Assembly (NCBI GenBank): GCA_019914995.1 | Contig: CM034139.1 | Coordinates: forward strand, 3,946,461 to 4,010,460 | Reading direction: 5' to 3' | Origin: Acanthochlamys bracteata | Lineage: Eukaryota > Streptophyta > Magnoliopsida > Pandanales > Velloziaceae | Length of the DNA: 64,000 bases | Shown: positions 38,360 through 50,090 of the stretch, piece by piece | How positions within the stretch are numbered: the first letter of the stretch is position 1 | Layout: every line of letters begins with the position of its first letter | The notes under the pieces: generated by a model | Told to the model about the DNA's origin: nothing | Seen by the model: only the letters and a program-made list of their open reading frames with translations | Database searches by the model: none | Made by a program: the position numbers and the translations under genes

Positions 38360-38970
38360 AATCACAGTTTTAAAAATCGGACCGAACGTAAACAGAATGC
38401 TATGCAGATCAATATATCGCAGATTGATCCGTCGAATTAAAAATACTAAAGCGTCGACGTTAGAGAGAAAACTTATTATTTTTTTATTAAAAAGCAATGA
38501 AAAAAAATAAACTAACAAAAAAATATAGAAAAGCAAAAAAAAGTTTAATAATAAATTTTAAAAGAAATTTTTTGTTTTAAAATAATTTTATTATGTTTCT
38601 ACAATTTAATAGAATTAGGAATATAAAAACTAGAAAATCACTAAATAATAAATATTTATAAATAAAAGTATAATGAATTTATTTTTTTATATTATCATAT
38701 TTAAATGCAAAATCTAAACTAAATATTATTTTTCAATATAAAATTACTAATATTATTTTTGTATTAAATATATTACAAATTTAAAATTTTTTAAAATTTA
38801 ATTTAACTCGATTTAATTCGACGAGCGGGTCGACCAAATTGAAATAGTTCGGAGCGGGATGAAGCGAATTAAAACAGATCGATTGCATTGACGATTTTAT
38901 TATTATCCAAATCTATTTACGTTTCTGGTCGATAATTTCGGATCAACTTGAACGGACCAATACGATTTTG
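38360..38970. mobile_element. Second TTTTAAAA-ended element, degraded
   Basis: It begins AGTTTTAAAAATCGGACCGAACG, like the element at 37003, and closes in CGGACCAATACGATTTTGACAACT, roughly inverted. Subterminal motifs with GACGAGCGGGTCGACC near 38820 recall the CCGAT/GACC-rich ends of its neighbour, around an AT-rich middle. The right end is uncertain. Confidence 0.45.
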
Positions 38971-40845
38971 ACAACTATAATTTGAACACTAGAGTCGTCG
39001 ATCTGTATTACATGGAATTGGCTCAGTTTAAGTGCATCTTTCAGTTGACTCTTAATTTATTTTGTAGATAAAAAATTTATTCTTATTTTTTTAAATATAA
39101 TACAATATAAAAATTGAACTTGTTTTAACTAGTTTTAAAAAATTTGCTTCACTGCAATCAAATAAGACCTGATTTATTGATACTAGGAGGAACTGTAATA
39201 GCTTTCTGTGATTTAACTACTGTTCATCCAAAAAGGAAACAAATCCTAAATAAATACTATATGAGGTCACTTAGAATGACAAAGATATATGAACAATTTA
39301 TAAAGCATTTTGGGTGCGTTCTTTTATACCCAAAAATTACTTTTTTTATTAAAAAGTCAATTTTAACTCATTTTTTATTAAAAAAGAATACAACAAAATT
39401 ATTTTTAACTTATTTTTCAATAAAAAATATACATTATTTTTAACAATATTATTTTTAACAATTTATTTTTAAAAATTTATTTTTAAAAAATTACTTTCAA
39501 AAGTCAAAAGGATGCACACTCATGGTCATAATCTTCAAGTAACTTGTGAAAGCAAGGGGAATCTCACCTTTTAGCCTTTAGGTACTATTAGCTCCTAAGA
39601 AAGTTTAACATTATTTTTAACTTCTTATGATTTCAATTTTTTATTTTACATTACTAAATAATTTTATAAAATTATTATTATGTATTTTAGTACTTTTATG
39701 TAAAAATAACATAATTTTAAAATATCTTCTATTCTAAAAAAATTTATTTTATAAATATTTCTAAATATTCCCAGATTATATGAATCCAGCCAGAGAAACT
39801 GTACAAAAGACAATCCTTGATTATTTCAATATGTTGGAAGTGCTGAAATAATTCTACTTCAATATCCCTGATTACATTGAGTAATTAAGAAGATTCTATA
39901 TAATAAAAAGAAATCTAGACCCGATACATAAGTCCCAGAGAATTATCAACTTAAAAATTAAGTGGTCCTTTGGAATTTGATTTTATAGAAAATTTTACAG
40001 AAGAAAATTTTTGGTGAAAAAAGTTTAAAACAAATTTGTTACATTTCAAAAAATACATATATATAATAATTATATGAAGTACAATATTATGCTTATAAAA
40101 ATAAAAGAAATTCTATACATTATAGAATTTTTTATAAAAAATCTGAAAATAAAATAAAATAGTTGAAGAAAGCTACGCCCGAACATCTCCGGTGAAATAA
40201 AGGAGCCGTTTGCCATTGAGTTTTCAAAAAATAATTTTTTAATTTTTCAATTCTAATAAAATTTTTATAATATTTTACAGAATTTATTTTTAAATTTAAA
40301 AATTATAAAAAAATTATGTAAATTTTATTATTATATATTTTATTAGACAAAAATTCGTTTCATAAATAAAAAATAAAATTTATTTCTTAAAATTAGACAT
40401 TTTTTTTCCGTCTCCAAAATATATTCCCAAACGTTCCCAAGCCTCAGCAACCTGTACCAGTTGTCGCACTCAATGCAAAGGCTACCTATCCTTCTGTTTA
40501 TTCAATCGGATATATATTAATGCCATATTTGGCATGACTTATTTGCAAAATTTTTAAAGATTTTTAAATTAAAAAATATTATTCGCAATGCTGCAGAAGT
40601 TTTTCCAAAAAATTTTTAAAAATGGTCAAATTGTATAACAGAAAATAATTACAAATTATTTTTTTCAAAACTTTTAATAATTCTAATTTTTTTGAATTTC
40701 AACTTTTTCAGCTATCCTAAATATGACCTAAATAAGTACATAACAATTTTAGTCCCTGTCATCACTCACTAGCTTTTCTAATTTCAAGTCTTCAACATTC
40801 ATCCGTTAATCTCTTTCCATAACAGTTATTCTCTAGCATATCGAC
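38971..40845. other. Spacer packed with AT-rich MITE relics
   Basis: The copy at 39312-39519 has ends GGGTGCGTTCTTTT and AAAAGGATGCACAC, a readable inverted pair. Others lie at about 39605-39770, 39965-40190 (start GTGGTCCTTTGGAATTTG) and 40203-40440 (start GGAGCCGTTTGCCATTGAG, end CCCAAACGTTCCC). The stretch 40520-40720 is possibly another. No gene seen. Confidence 0.5.
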
Positions 40846-41705
40846 TAGGGGTGAGAATATATAACCCGATTCAAAAATATGATCCAAACCGACTCATTTA
40901 ATTAAAATTAGGGTTAAAAAATTTGACCTGTATAAAAATATGAGTTGAGTTAGGATTGAACGAATTTGATCTGATTATTAAATAGATCAATCCTAGTTAA
41001 CCCAAAATTGACCTATCAATCCGAATTATCATATTTTGAAGTAAAAATATTTAAGTTTTTCTTTCCATATATTAAAATATTGACAATAAAAATAATCGAT
41101 ACTAATAATTTATAAATTATTAAATTATATAATATTTATAATTAATCGTTATTTTTATATTTTAGTAAAGTAGTGTAATATGAGAATTATAATATTATCG
41201 AAAGTATTACTATGTAGGTGTTTCTGTAATGACGAATTTGGATTTCGTATAAAATTTTTATCAAAATTTTGTTAAACAGTTATGTTTATCAAAATTTTTA
41301 TCGAAATTATTAGTGTATACTTATTGATAAAATTTCAGCTGTCACCATATATTTTTTAAAAATAAAAATAAAATTTTATTTGGATATTTTAAGGACCAAT
41401 AAAGATATTAAAGAATGCACATTTTGATAGACATTCACTATATCTCGTCGCTAAGAACATCGTGCACTTTTATTACAATTGATTTTATAATTTCGCTGAA
41501 TTTTAAAAATATATAATTAATAATTAATAATTTTAATTATTAAATGAGTCGATCCAAATTTGATCTGATTATTAATAGATTGGATTTGGATTAGATAATT
41601 TTGACCCGTACAAATTTATGAGTTGAATTAAAATTGAACGAATTTGACCCAATTATTAAATGGATCGATTCAAAACTGACCCACGAACTCAAATTGTCAC
41701 CCTTA
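40846..41705. mobile_element. Non-autonomous hAT-like transposon, sister of 20727-21566
   Basis: The left end is TAGGGGTGAGAATATATA and the right end CAAATTGTCACCCTTA. ATATCGAC precedes it (40838-40845) and ATGTCGAC follows it (41706-41713), a 7-of-8 target duplication. Collinearity with the 840-bp element runs through the interior, including TGACGAATTTGGATTTCGTA near 41230 and ATCGTGCACTTT near 41459, and the terminal direct-repeat pairs. At about 860 bp it has no coding capacity. It is more diverged at its ends than the 20.7-kb copy. Confidence 0.82.
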
Positions 41706-41713
41706 ATGTCGAC

Positions 41714-44700
41714 CGAGGGGTTGCTGGTGAGTGCTTCTAAACTGTTTTTCTATTTTCCTTTTAACGTTTTTTTAACTTGAAAAACTTCTATATTACAATA
41801 AAAAAATGTTAAAATTTTTAAATAAATAAATAAATAAATATATATATATATATATACATATCAAGTTAAAAAAGTAAATTTATTTTTTTAAAAATTTCAA
41901 AGAAAGAAATTTTTTTCTAAAGAAAGCATTAATTTAAAATAATCCCAAACTGATCCTGATTTTTTGTATTAATATATTCCAAAAAGCAAGTAATCAGATA
42001 TGCTTTTGCTAGGATCTGTAATGCTAATGACAGCTCAGTGAGATCCACCCCCCATGGACTGCATGACCCATTCTTTACAAAAGTAATCTGAACAAGTCTT
42101 CATCAAAGATCTATTATGACTCAAATCTGGTTTAGTAAATAATATATAAGATTTTAAAAGACTGATTCCTCCAAATCTTTTTCTTCACTTTCGTGTTTTT
42201 TTTTTCTCGTGTGGTTGATGTTGCCAGCACTAACATAGATAGAGGCCAGTTTGGATTACCATAATCTCCACAACTTGAAATGGAGGTAAGGTATCTAGAG
42301 ATTAAACTCTCTAATGATTTTAGGAAGGTCCTCATACATTCAATGATTGAGGTCAGTCTCCTGAGCCCCTCAAAAATTAAAGAACTTCACAAAAACACTT
42401 TAAACATTCCAGAGTATATCACTACTAATTGATCTACAAGTCACCTCACTTTAGTTAAACAATTGGCAAGTGCATTAAACTAAACACGACGTTAACTTTA
42501 CAGGTTTCAATTCTCTTTACCTTTTTTTCGTTTTGGGTATTTTTTTGGGTATTCGAAAAGCACGAAGTTGTTTATGGTCATGAAGTGACATGTGACGAAA
42601 TCTTTAAATCACAACGAAAAGGATTAGGGATATGGTCATCAACCAAAACTATCACCTATAAATTACGGCTTGTTTACTTTACCCTAAGTAACCTGAAACT
42701 AGTTTTTTTCGTTAAAAAATCACTTCCGGATAACTTTTTATATTCACTTTTAAATATTTATTTCTTACAAATTCGTTTACGAACAACTCAATTCCTACTC
42801 ATTTACTAAACACTCATTGCTAATAACACACCCGGTTCACGGTTACAAGTAGCCAACAAGTAGCACAAAGTAAGAAGTGTTCTACATACCTTGTCTTCAC
42901 GCTCATGTTGCATGACAGCTGACTCAAGCTGACCAGACAACGACTTCAAAGTCCACGACTGAAAACTGATGATGCTCACAGATCCAATTCAAACTTGGCT
43001 GGGATTGCAGAATCATGAAATGAAAACGTTCATTTAGCAAAGGAGAGTAAAGCCTTATATATACAACTTGTCGAAATACCATTTTAAAAGAGATTTCTAT
43101 GCAACTTCCAAACTCATATTGAAGCATAGAAAGAAACTGTTAATATCTCAAGGGACTTCAATCACGACAGTTTGGCTGAAATAATGAATCTGCTTCATCA
43201 TTTAAGAGCAAAGTTTTCTCACATATAATGATGACCACTTTGTGGAATTTCAAAACATCATCGTCAAGAATCAGAGTTTTATTTGTGAAAAGAATATAAT
43301 GTTCTTCATACCAATCGTAACAACTAGCCGTGCGCGTTCCAGAAATCATTTAACCCTATCCTGTCAATTAAAATTCAAGTCCCTTTCAGAAAGATAGCCC
43401 TTACATCTCCACCAAGGTAAAGGATAAAGAATGAAAATCTGAAGATCAGGTAAGTTAGTGTAGTAGTCTTGCACTTCCATGTATTGGCATAATTAGCTGA
43501 CTCCATCACCATCAGTTTTCCACTTGAAAATAATTTATAATTTAATATTGATACTCAAAAACAAAAATGCACCTATCACAGACGCCTTATAGACCAACTG
43601 GTGCATTGGGTTTGACGATCTTTGAAGTCAAACAAGACGAGAAATTAATTGTCACACAACCCCAATATGTTAGAGCAACACAAGTTATAGCAGGATAAGT
43701 CCAATCAAATATTTACTCCTACTTCAGGCAATAACAAACATTCAACTTGAATTGACATCGCAGTACATTGAAGGTTTATTCCAAGAGCTTTCTTGAATAA
43801 TTATGTTAGTTGCTCAATGTTAGAACAATAATCAGTTACCTGAACCGTTTAAGCCTCTGCAATTCTCTGGCGAATCAAGATGGCCCCAACACTACTAGAA
43901 GCCTTCTGACATCCTTTTATGCAAGTTCCTCTACCTTAAGCTCAGCACATCATATCGTCTTTCAATTTTCCTTTCAATCTGATTTCTTTCACAACCAGCC
44001 AATATCAAGGGTCTTGAATCCTTGGTAAATACGACAGCAGAACAACACACAAACAAACCAGGATGGAAAATCAAACAGTCAATAACATCCGGTTCTTTAG
44101 TAACCATCAGACCTGGACTGGAAGACATTCAGAAGCCATAACATTGATATAGGATAACCTGCAAAAATTCATTAGCAAATAGCATTAACCAATCTGCATC
44201 AACCAAGGACATTAATAAATCTTCGTCAAAGATCATGATCAACCAATGACATCAACCATTCATAGATACTAATACATTATGCATCATGAGGCTCTTCACA
44301 AGATATCATAATAAAACAAAGGAATAGTAAAGGGTTTTGAACCTTCGCGTATTCTTCAAATATGGCCGATACAATAAAGAAGATAAAAGCTAAGTCCCGC
44401 ATATACAAAATGAGATCACATATAAGCCGCATGTAAATGTACAATTCTCTTCGTAACAGATGTGCGAGTATTTGCAATTTTAACTTCATGTTGGATTTCC
44501 AGCATATGAACTTCCAAAGTTCAGTCACTTATGACAACTAATTCGACATTTTTTGTCCACGAAGGTAAAAACATATCTTCAATCAAAGGGCATTTTCTTC
44601 CGTTACATCTCAAAGAAAATACTAAATATCAACTTCAGATATAAAACCAATGTCATTTCACATATGATCGATATCGAATAATGGCACAAAATGGAGAAGA

Positions 44701-45699
44701 GTTGTCCTTAGAAATGATAAAACTAATAGCTCCTTTTTCCTCCAATTCCATTCTGCCTACAGACTATGGCTAAATATAGGCTTTTTCACTAAATTTCACA
44801 TCATGAGATAATAATAAGTTCTCATATGAATGCATTATGAAGCTATATATAAAACTGTGAAATTAAAGTGCAAGAACACTGAGGTCCTGCAAGATATAGC
44901 TATGTAAGTATCCAAGCAAAAAAAGTAAAATTTTGAAAAGCCGGCAGAAACGAGGGACCCTAATTAATGTCAGCAATTGATGCTTGTACTAAGTCTAAAT
45001 TAGTTTAAACTCCAAAGCTAAGTAGCAAATAGATTTTCTACAATCAACAGGGACCCATGGCCCCGTTATTTGGTGTTCCATTAGCAAGGCATCCACCCCT
45101 GCATCCTGCCTTGCTGCATGTAGAAGTATGGGGAGAGAGAGTAAGCCATACAATTCAGTCGTAGCTTTCTAGCAGTTATAGTCACCATCCTATGCAGTTG
45201 TGGAATGACTTAGTAATTTTTCAAGGAACAAATGGCAACATAAAGACCTTGGACGAGGAAAAGTTGTTTAAATTGCAGATTGATCTTGATGATGCAATTT
45301 GAAATAGCCATCTCAATTCTCTCAGTAGTTCAGCATACGTAGTTGCTAGTTTACAGTCTAAAAGGCATTTTTGACAGAAGATTAGAATTGTTAAAGCTCA
45401 TGAACAAACAAATAGCTGCTATTCATGATGTTCACAAATTTATTAGACAAGAAGGTGCTCTCATTTTATTCATATCACAACTGATTCTTTTTAGATTTAT
45501 CAACTTATCATGCCTAAAGTTTCATAAAGACAGAGCAACAAAGTGCTACCTATACATTTCGACATTATGGTCATCTGTGAGCAGTTCAATGGGATCGCTG
45601 GTAGTCCATCATGAAACTGATCTTTATGATCAACAAGAACCCAATTTCCTCATTAACCGATTTGATGCCCATTCTGCCCACCGATCGAGTTTTACTACT
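41714..45699. other. Spacer of near-genic composition, no gene recognised
   Basis: From 41720 to 41950 there is another AT-rich block with an (AAAT)n/(AT)n tract (about 41820-41857). From about 42830 to 45690 base composition becomes like that of introns or UTRs in the real genes of this window, but all open frames are short and unrecognised. It directly follows the 3' end of the PPR pseudogene on the minus strand, so it may be the remains of that gene's 3' region. Confidence 0.35.
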
Positions 45700-48465
45700 T
45701 GATAGTTTCACATTTTTTATTGCCTTTTCAAAATCAAGCTCTTCTTTTCCAGCATTTTGCAAAACATCTAGCCAAGCCCGCATTGGTAGAAGTTTCTCAT
45801 ATGCTTAGATATTCTATGGATGGCAAATAGGTTGCCAGCTTCACATAGCTTTATTGTTATAGCATCAAACTTCAGATATGGCATCTTCAAACCCAGGTCT
45901 ATTACCTCTTCCAAAAGGGGGCATGCATCATTCACTCACCCCATCCAACATGGCACTCAATCATCATCCTTTATGAGTCTACAGACTGTGAAAACCTTTC
46001 CTATCCATTTTCTGCCACACGTCAATCGCCCTATCTGGTTCCTTCACTGCAAAAAAACACTCTGTTCACATCCAACTTCTATCATCCTTCCACATAGGGC
46101 TAGAGCTTCTCAGGCTTCTTCAAGTTGCAGAGATCCTTCAGGAAGCAATAGGTAAAATATCCAGTCGATAACTTTTTCTACACATCTCCTCAAAAATCCT
46201 ATAAACCTGATCGTCCTCCCAGCAAGACACATCCTTCAATAAGTCCTTGTAAGTCGAAACATCTGGAAGGCAACCAGAATGCATCATATCAGACAGGAGG
46301 CTAAAGTACTCATCCATCTTTCCAGCCTTGGCAAGGGTAACAATCATTATGCAGTAAGTCTTCACAGTGGGTGAAGAAACCGTAGACTCTTTCATCCGCA
46401 TGAATTCTAACTCTCTTGCTTCTTTCACCATCCCAATGCTGTAGAAAAAATCGATCGTAATATTGTAAGTAAAGCTGTCCAGTGGAAGTCCTCTCTCAAT
46501 CATTTCCTGAGCAGCTTCATGGCCTTCTTAGGTTCCCTCACCCAACACCACCTAAAGAAAAAAATTTTATAAGTATTCGCATCCGGTGTTATCCTTCCCT
46601 TCATACGATGAAGCAATCTCAGCTTCACAACAAGACTACACTTGCTGAATGCATCATTATCAAATTAAGTGCATCGACCTCCAGCTCAATCTTAAGCAAA
46701 TCATCTGCTTCTTAGCAAATTTCCTCAAACGGGTAAGATGTGCCTCTGTATACAACTTCAGTATAGACACCAATTCATTAGGTGGCACCAACTTCAGTAT
46801 ACACACCAAAAGAAAAAAAAGAAAAAGAAAGTGTAACACACCTCAATCAGCTTATCACCCTCTTGTGCTTCTTCCATTGACCACCCTTCTAGCAAGTAGT
46901 CAGAATCTAACATATCCACAATTAGATTTGCAGTTTGGACCATTTGAAGTATGAGTTGGAGAAGCTGCATTTGGTAAGTTCCTTCATCACCACAGTCGCA
47001 CTCAGGATGTTATTTGCAACATGCAAAGCCACTTGTTAAGAAATTTATAGTCTTTGGATTTTCTTTAATGCACAAGAATTAATGTAAGAGTGCGTTTCAT
47101 TTCATTCTATCAATCCATTTCAACTTCTCGTTAATAAGCTTTCTGTAATATTTTAAAACACTTTTTAAAAAATCTAAAACTAACAAATAAATTGTACACC
47201 ATAAAAAATCTATATGTATAATATTTTTTTATAAAAAATAAAATTATATCGTAATAAATTTCAATTTTTTGTGAAAAAAATTTCTTATTTAAACACTCCT
47301 GAATTACAAACGCGTCTCAAACTGTGTTTGGAGCACAACCCCCTTAAAGCCATATTATGAATCTTTGATGTGAAGACTCCACGTGACACGGTTGGTCTAC
47401 TTAGCACCATTTCGTCCAGGTAATTAGCAGCTTCAAGAAACCTACCTGAATTACGCAGCCTTCAATAAGCTTTCGATAGAGCCTGGCATCGGGCTTCTTT
47501 CCCTGCAGTCTCATCCTATACGAGATCTCAAGGACCTCTCTAAGCTTCCCCTCCTTGCACAATCCATCAATAACCGAGCTATACGTAACCAAATTCAAGG
47601 GGCAGTGATTATAACCATCCTTCTCAAGAAACTCCCTGGCTTTCATAACCTGTCCACCATTGCAAAGTCCATTTACCAAAGAGCTATAAGTCACTACAGT
47701 CGACACAACCCTATCTCCCCATTTCCTCAAACAACTCAAGTGCCCCATCTATCAAGTCACCAAACTTGCACAACCCATCAATCAAACAAGTGTAGGTAAC
47801 AACTGTCGGTTCACAATTGCCGTCTTTCTCACGCATTTCATCCAATAATTTCCGTGCTTCATCGACCCGCCCAGTCTTAACATCCCATCAATCAGAGTAT
47901 TATAAGTACAACCATCAGGGGGACATCCATGTTGAAGCATTCTATCAAACACCTTTCCGGCAGCATTCATCCCTTTACCAGCATCAAAGACCTTTAATAA
48001 TAACTTTACAAGTAGACGTAGTATGCTGAAAACCTAACTCTCTCATTTCATCAGACAGCTTCCGTTCCACCTTAAACTGCGAATTAGAAAACAGGCGCCG
48101 ATAATGTCCGTGATGCATGTCTTTGAGTAAACGAAGAGCATCCAAAGGTTTTGAAATTCTAGCATAGGAGCGAAGGAAAGGGAGGTGATAGTGTTCGGGA
48201 AGAGGGCGTTGGAGTTCGGAGAACGAGCGAGAAAAGTAGAAGATCAGCGGAGTGAGGGAGGCCGGAGGAGGACTCAGGACGCGAGAGAAGACATAAGAGA
48301 ATGTGGACTCGTCGGAGCGGTAGCTGGAAGAGTACTCCCTGGTGGCTGCATTGAAGATTTCGAGAGATTTACGGCGGTCGCGTTCGGCGTGGAGAACTTG
48401 CGACGGTGTGATCGGTGTTGTCCAGCGAACGGTCGCTGCAACTCGGCAATGATGGGATAAAACAT
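45700..48465 (-). pseudogene. P-type pentatricopeptide repeat (PPR) pseudogene
   Basis: Minus-strand translation shows PPR repeats scattered over three frames. A presequence-like N-terminus begins at 48465 (MFYPIIAELQRP, RKFSTPNA). Then come repeats with GCPPDGCTYNTLIDGM (about 47890), EPTVVTYTCLIDGLCK (about 47790), VVTYSSLVNGLCNGGQ (about 47680), LVTYSSVIDGLCKEGK (about 47560), PTVKTYCIMIVTLAKAGK (about 46330) and CLPDVSTYKDLLKD (about 46240). A C-terminal piece reads PYLKFDAITIKLCEAGNLFA at about 45830. Family knowledge: such proteins bind organellar RNA. Frame changes occur near 48357, 47990, 47895, 47745 and 47435, and stops follow each. A MITE interrupts the array at about 47087-47325. 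The gene cannot make a full protein. The number of shifts argues against simple sequencing error. Confidence 0.88.
47087..47325. mobile_element. MITE inserted in the PPR pseudogene
   Basis: It starts GAGTGCGTTTCATTTCATTC and ends CAAACGCGTCTC, with the AT-rich family core between. PPR-like sequence continues on both sides, so it landed inside the former gene. Confidence 0.6.
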
Positions 48466-49152
48466 TTTATGTTAATATTCAACCAAATATATATATACTA
48501 TGCGATAAAAATTCGAATTATTTCTTTTTTATGAGATCCTAGTGAAAAGTTAATAAGTGAAATCGCCAAGATACTCAAATTTTATTTGTATAGATAAATC
48601 ACTACAATCATAACCACATTAACGCGGACATTTTTACATAAAAATCTGCTTAACGTGAGAGTAACGATCTGTTTGAATGGAAAAGTAAGAAGTAAGAAAA
48701 AATAAAAATAAAATTAAATAAGATAAAATTATTAGAGTGAAAATAAAAATAAAAGTAATAATTTAATTTCGTTTTATTTGGATATATAATAAGATCAGTG
48801 AAGAATATATAATTATTTTTGTTCGATAATTAAAGAGTAAATAAGAATAATTTTTATAAAAAAATTGAAATATTTTTATATATATTTTTATGTTTTTTGA
48901 TTTAAGAATCCCGCTGAATGCTCTATTATTGATTTTTTGTTTTCTAACTTCTTCTTGTTAATATGTTATTGTTGCAGAAAAATCAATCTTTAACAGAAGA
49001 GCAAGTTACATACTTGTAGTTGGCACTTGAACTGAATCCAAACGTTTTACTTCGTTCAGTTAACTGAAGAAAAACTGAAGAAGATTCAACCTTTATTATA
49101 AAACATTTAGCATTAAAAATTTGTTGATAACAACAAAGAAGAAGAGATTTGC
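48466..49152. other. AT-rich spacer
   Basis: No gene. An A/T block at about 48665-48890 may be a further small transposon but lacks readable ends. The segment 48960-49152 is less AT-rich and probably was the promoter and leader of the broken gene that follows. Confidence 0.4.
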
Positions 49153-50090
49153 ATGGGTGAGAACAAGGTTGGAGGAGTTGGGGCGGTGATGGACAACGAC
49201 ATGGGAGGAGATGGGATGCAGTACTGCAGCGAGCATCCGTATAGGGGGATTAACCCTGGTGGAATCTGTGCTCTCTGTTTGCAAGAAAACTTGGTAAGCT
49301 TGTTTCTTCTTCGAAGCTCTCAAGCCCTTTCTTCTCTTCTTCTTCATCTGCACAACAACTCCAACAACAGCAACACTCTTCATCTTCTTCTTCTCCTTCC
49401 TTCAATGATTTCTCTTCTTCTTCCTCCAACTTCGGTTCCGGCATTAACGTTCCTACTGATAATGCTTCTGAGCATCGAAGCCGGCGATATAGAATGTCCT
49501 ACTTGCTTTCTTCTTCTTCTCGTAAGAAGAAGAGATCAAGCGTTACTGCTGCTACTAGCACTGCATACAATAATTCCTATAACGCCTCTGTTCGGGATGC
49601 CATTGCTAGCAGTAACACTAGTTTTGCAGCTGCAGTGTTGAAGAGAAGCAAATCCGTTGCGCCGAGTGGTGGAATTGTTTAAGTGGTCCTGGACATTCCA
49701 AGAAAGAAAAGTTTCTGGTCTTTCCTTTCCTTGTCTTCCACTTCTTCATCTTCATCTTCTTCCAAGGCAAGATCTTCTTCGTCATCCGGCGAATGACAGC
49801 CGCAGCATGGTCTGAAAACTCCGCAAAGCCGCAGCTACTGCCGGAGCAGTTGATGTTGATCATGAGATGGCCGTGCCAATTGCTACAGGCACACCGCATG
49901 CTCGTAGCAGAAGCTGAGCATAGACTTTTGCTAGCCCTATGAGAGCCTTCAGTTATCCAGCTTCCGTTCAATCAACACCGTCTCGACACCGCCTTTCGCC
50001 AGCGTCTCTCAAGTTCCGGCAGTCGATTTTCTGGCTGGATTTGCTAGCAGTGACTTTGAATACTTGTCGTTGACGCGTCTTCGGCACCTG
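49153..50090 (+). pseudogene. Frameshifted gene of an uncharacterised plant family
   Basis: An ATG-initiated frame encodes MGENKVGG and then YCSEHPYRGINPGGICALCL, a cysteine motif I associate with a plant-specific family of unknown function (members resembling Arabidopsis At1g68330). The expected QEKLGKLVSS continuation is present only after a one-base shift at about 49292. The shifted frame then runs through Ser-rich sequence, SRRYRMSYLLSSSSRKKKRS and FAAAVLKRSKSVAPS to a TAA at 49682, and continues beyond it as IPRKKSFWSFLSLSS with further stops. So there is at least one deletion and one premature stop. No intron is evident. The family name is from memory and should be treated as tentative; the reading-frame break is directly visible. 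Confidence 0.7.

Noticed and set aside
41820-41857. Possible CRISPR-like or tandem array
   Set aside because: It is a plain (AAAT)n/(AT)n microsatellite with no spacers.
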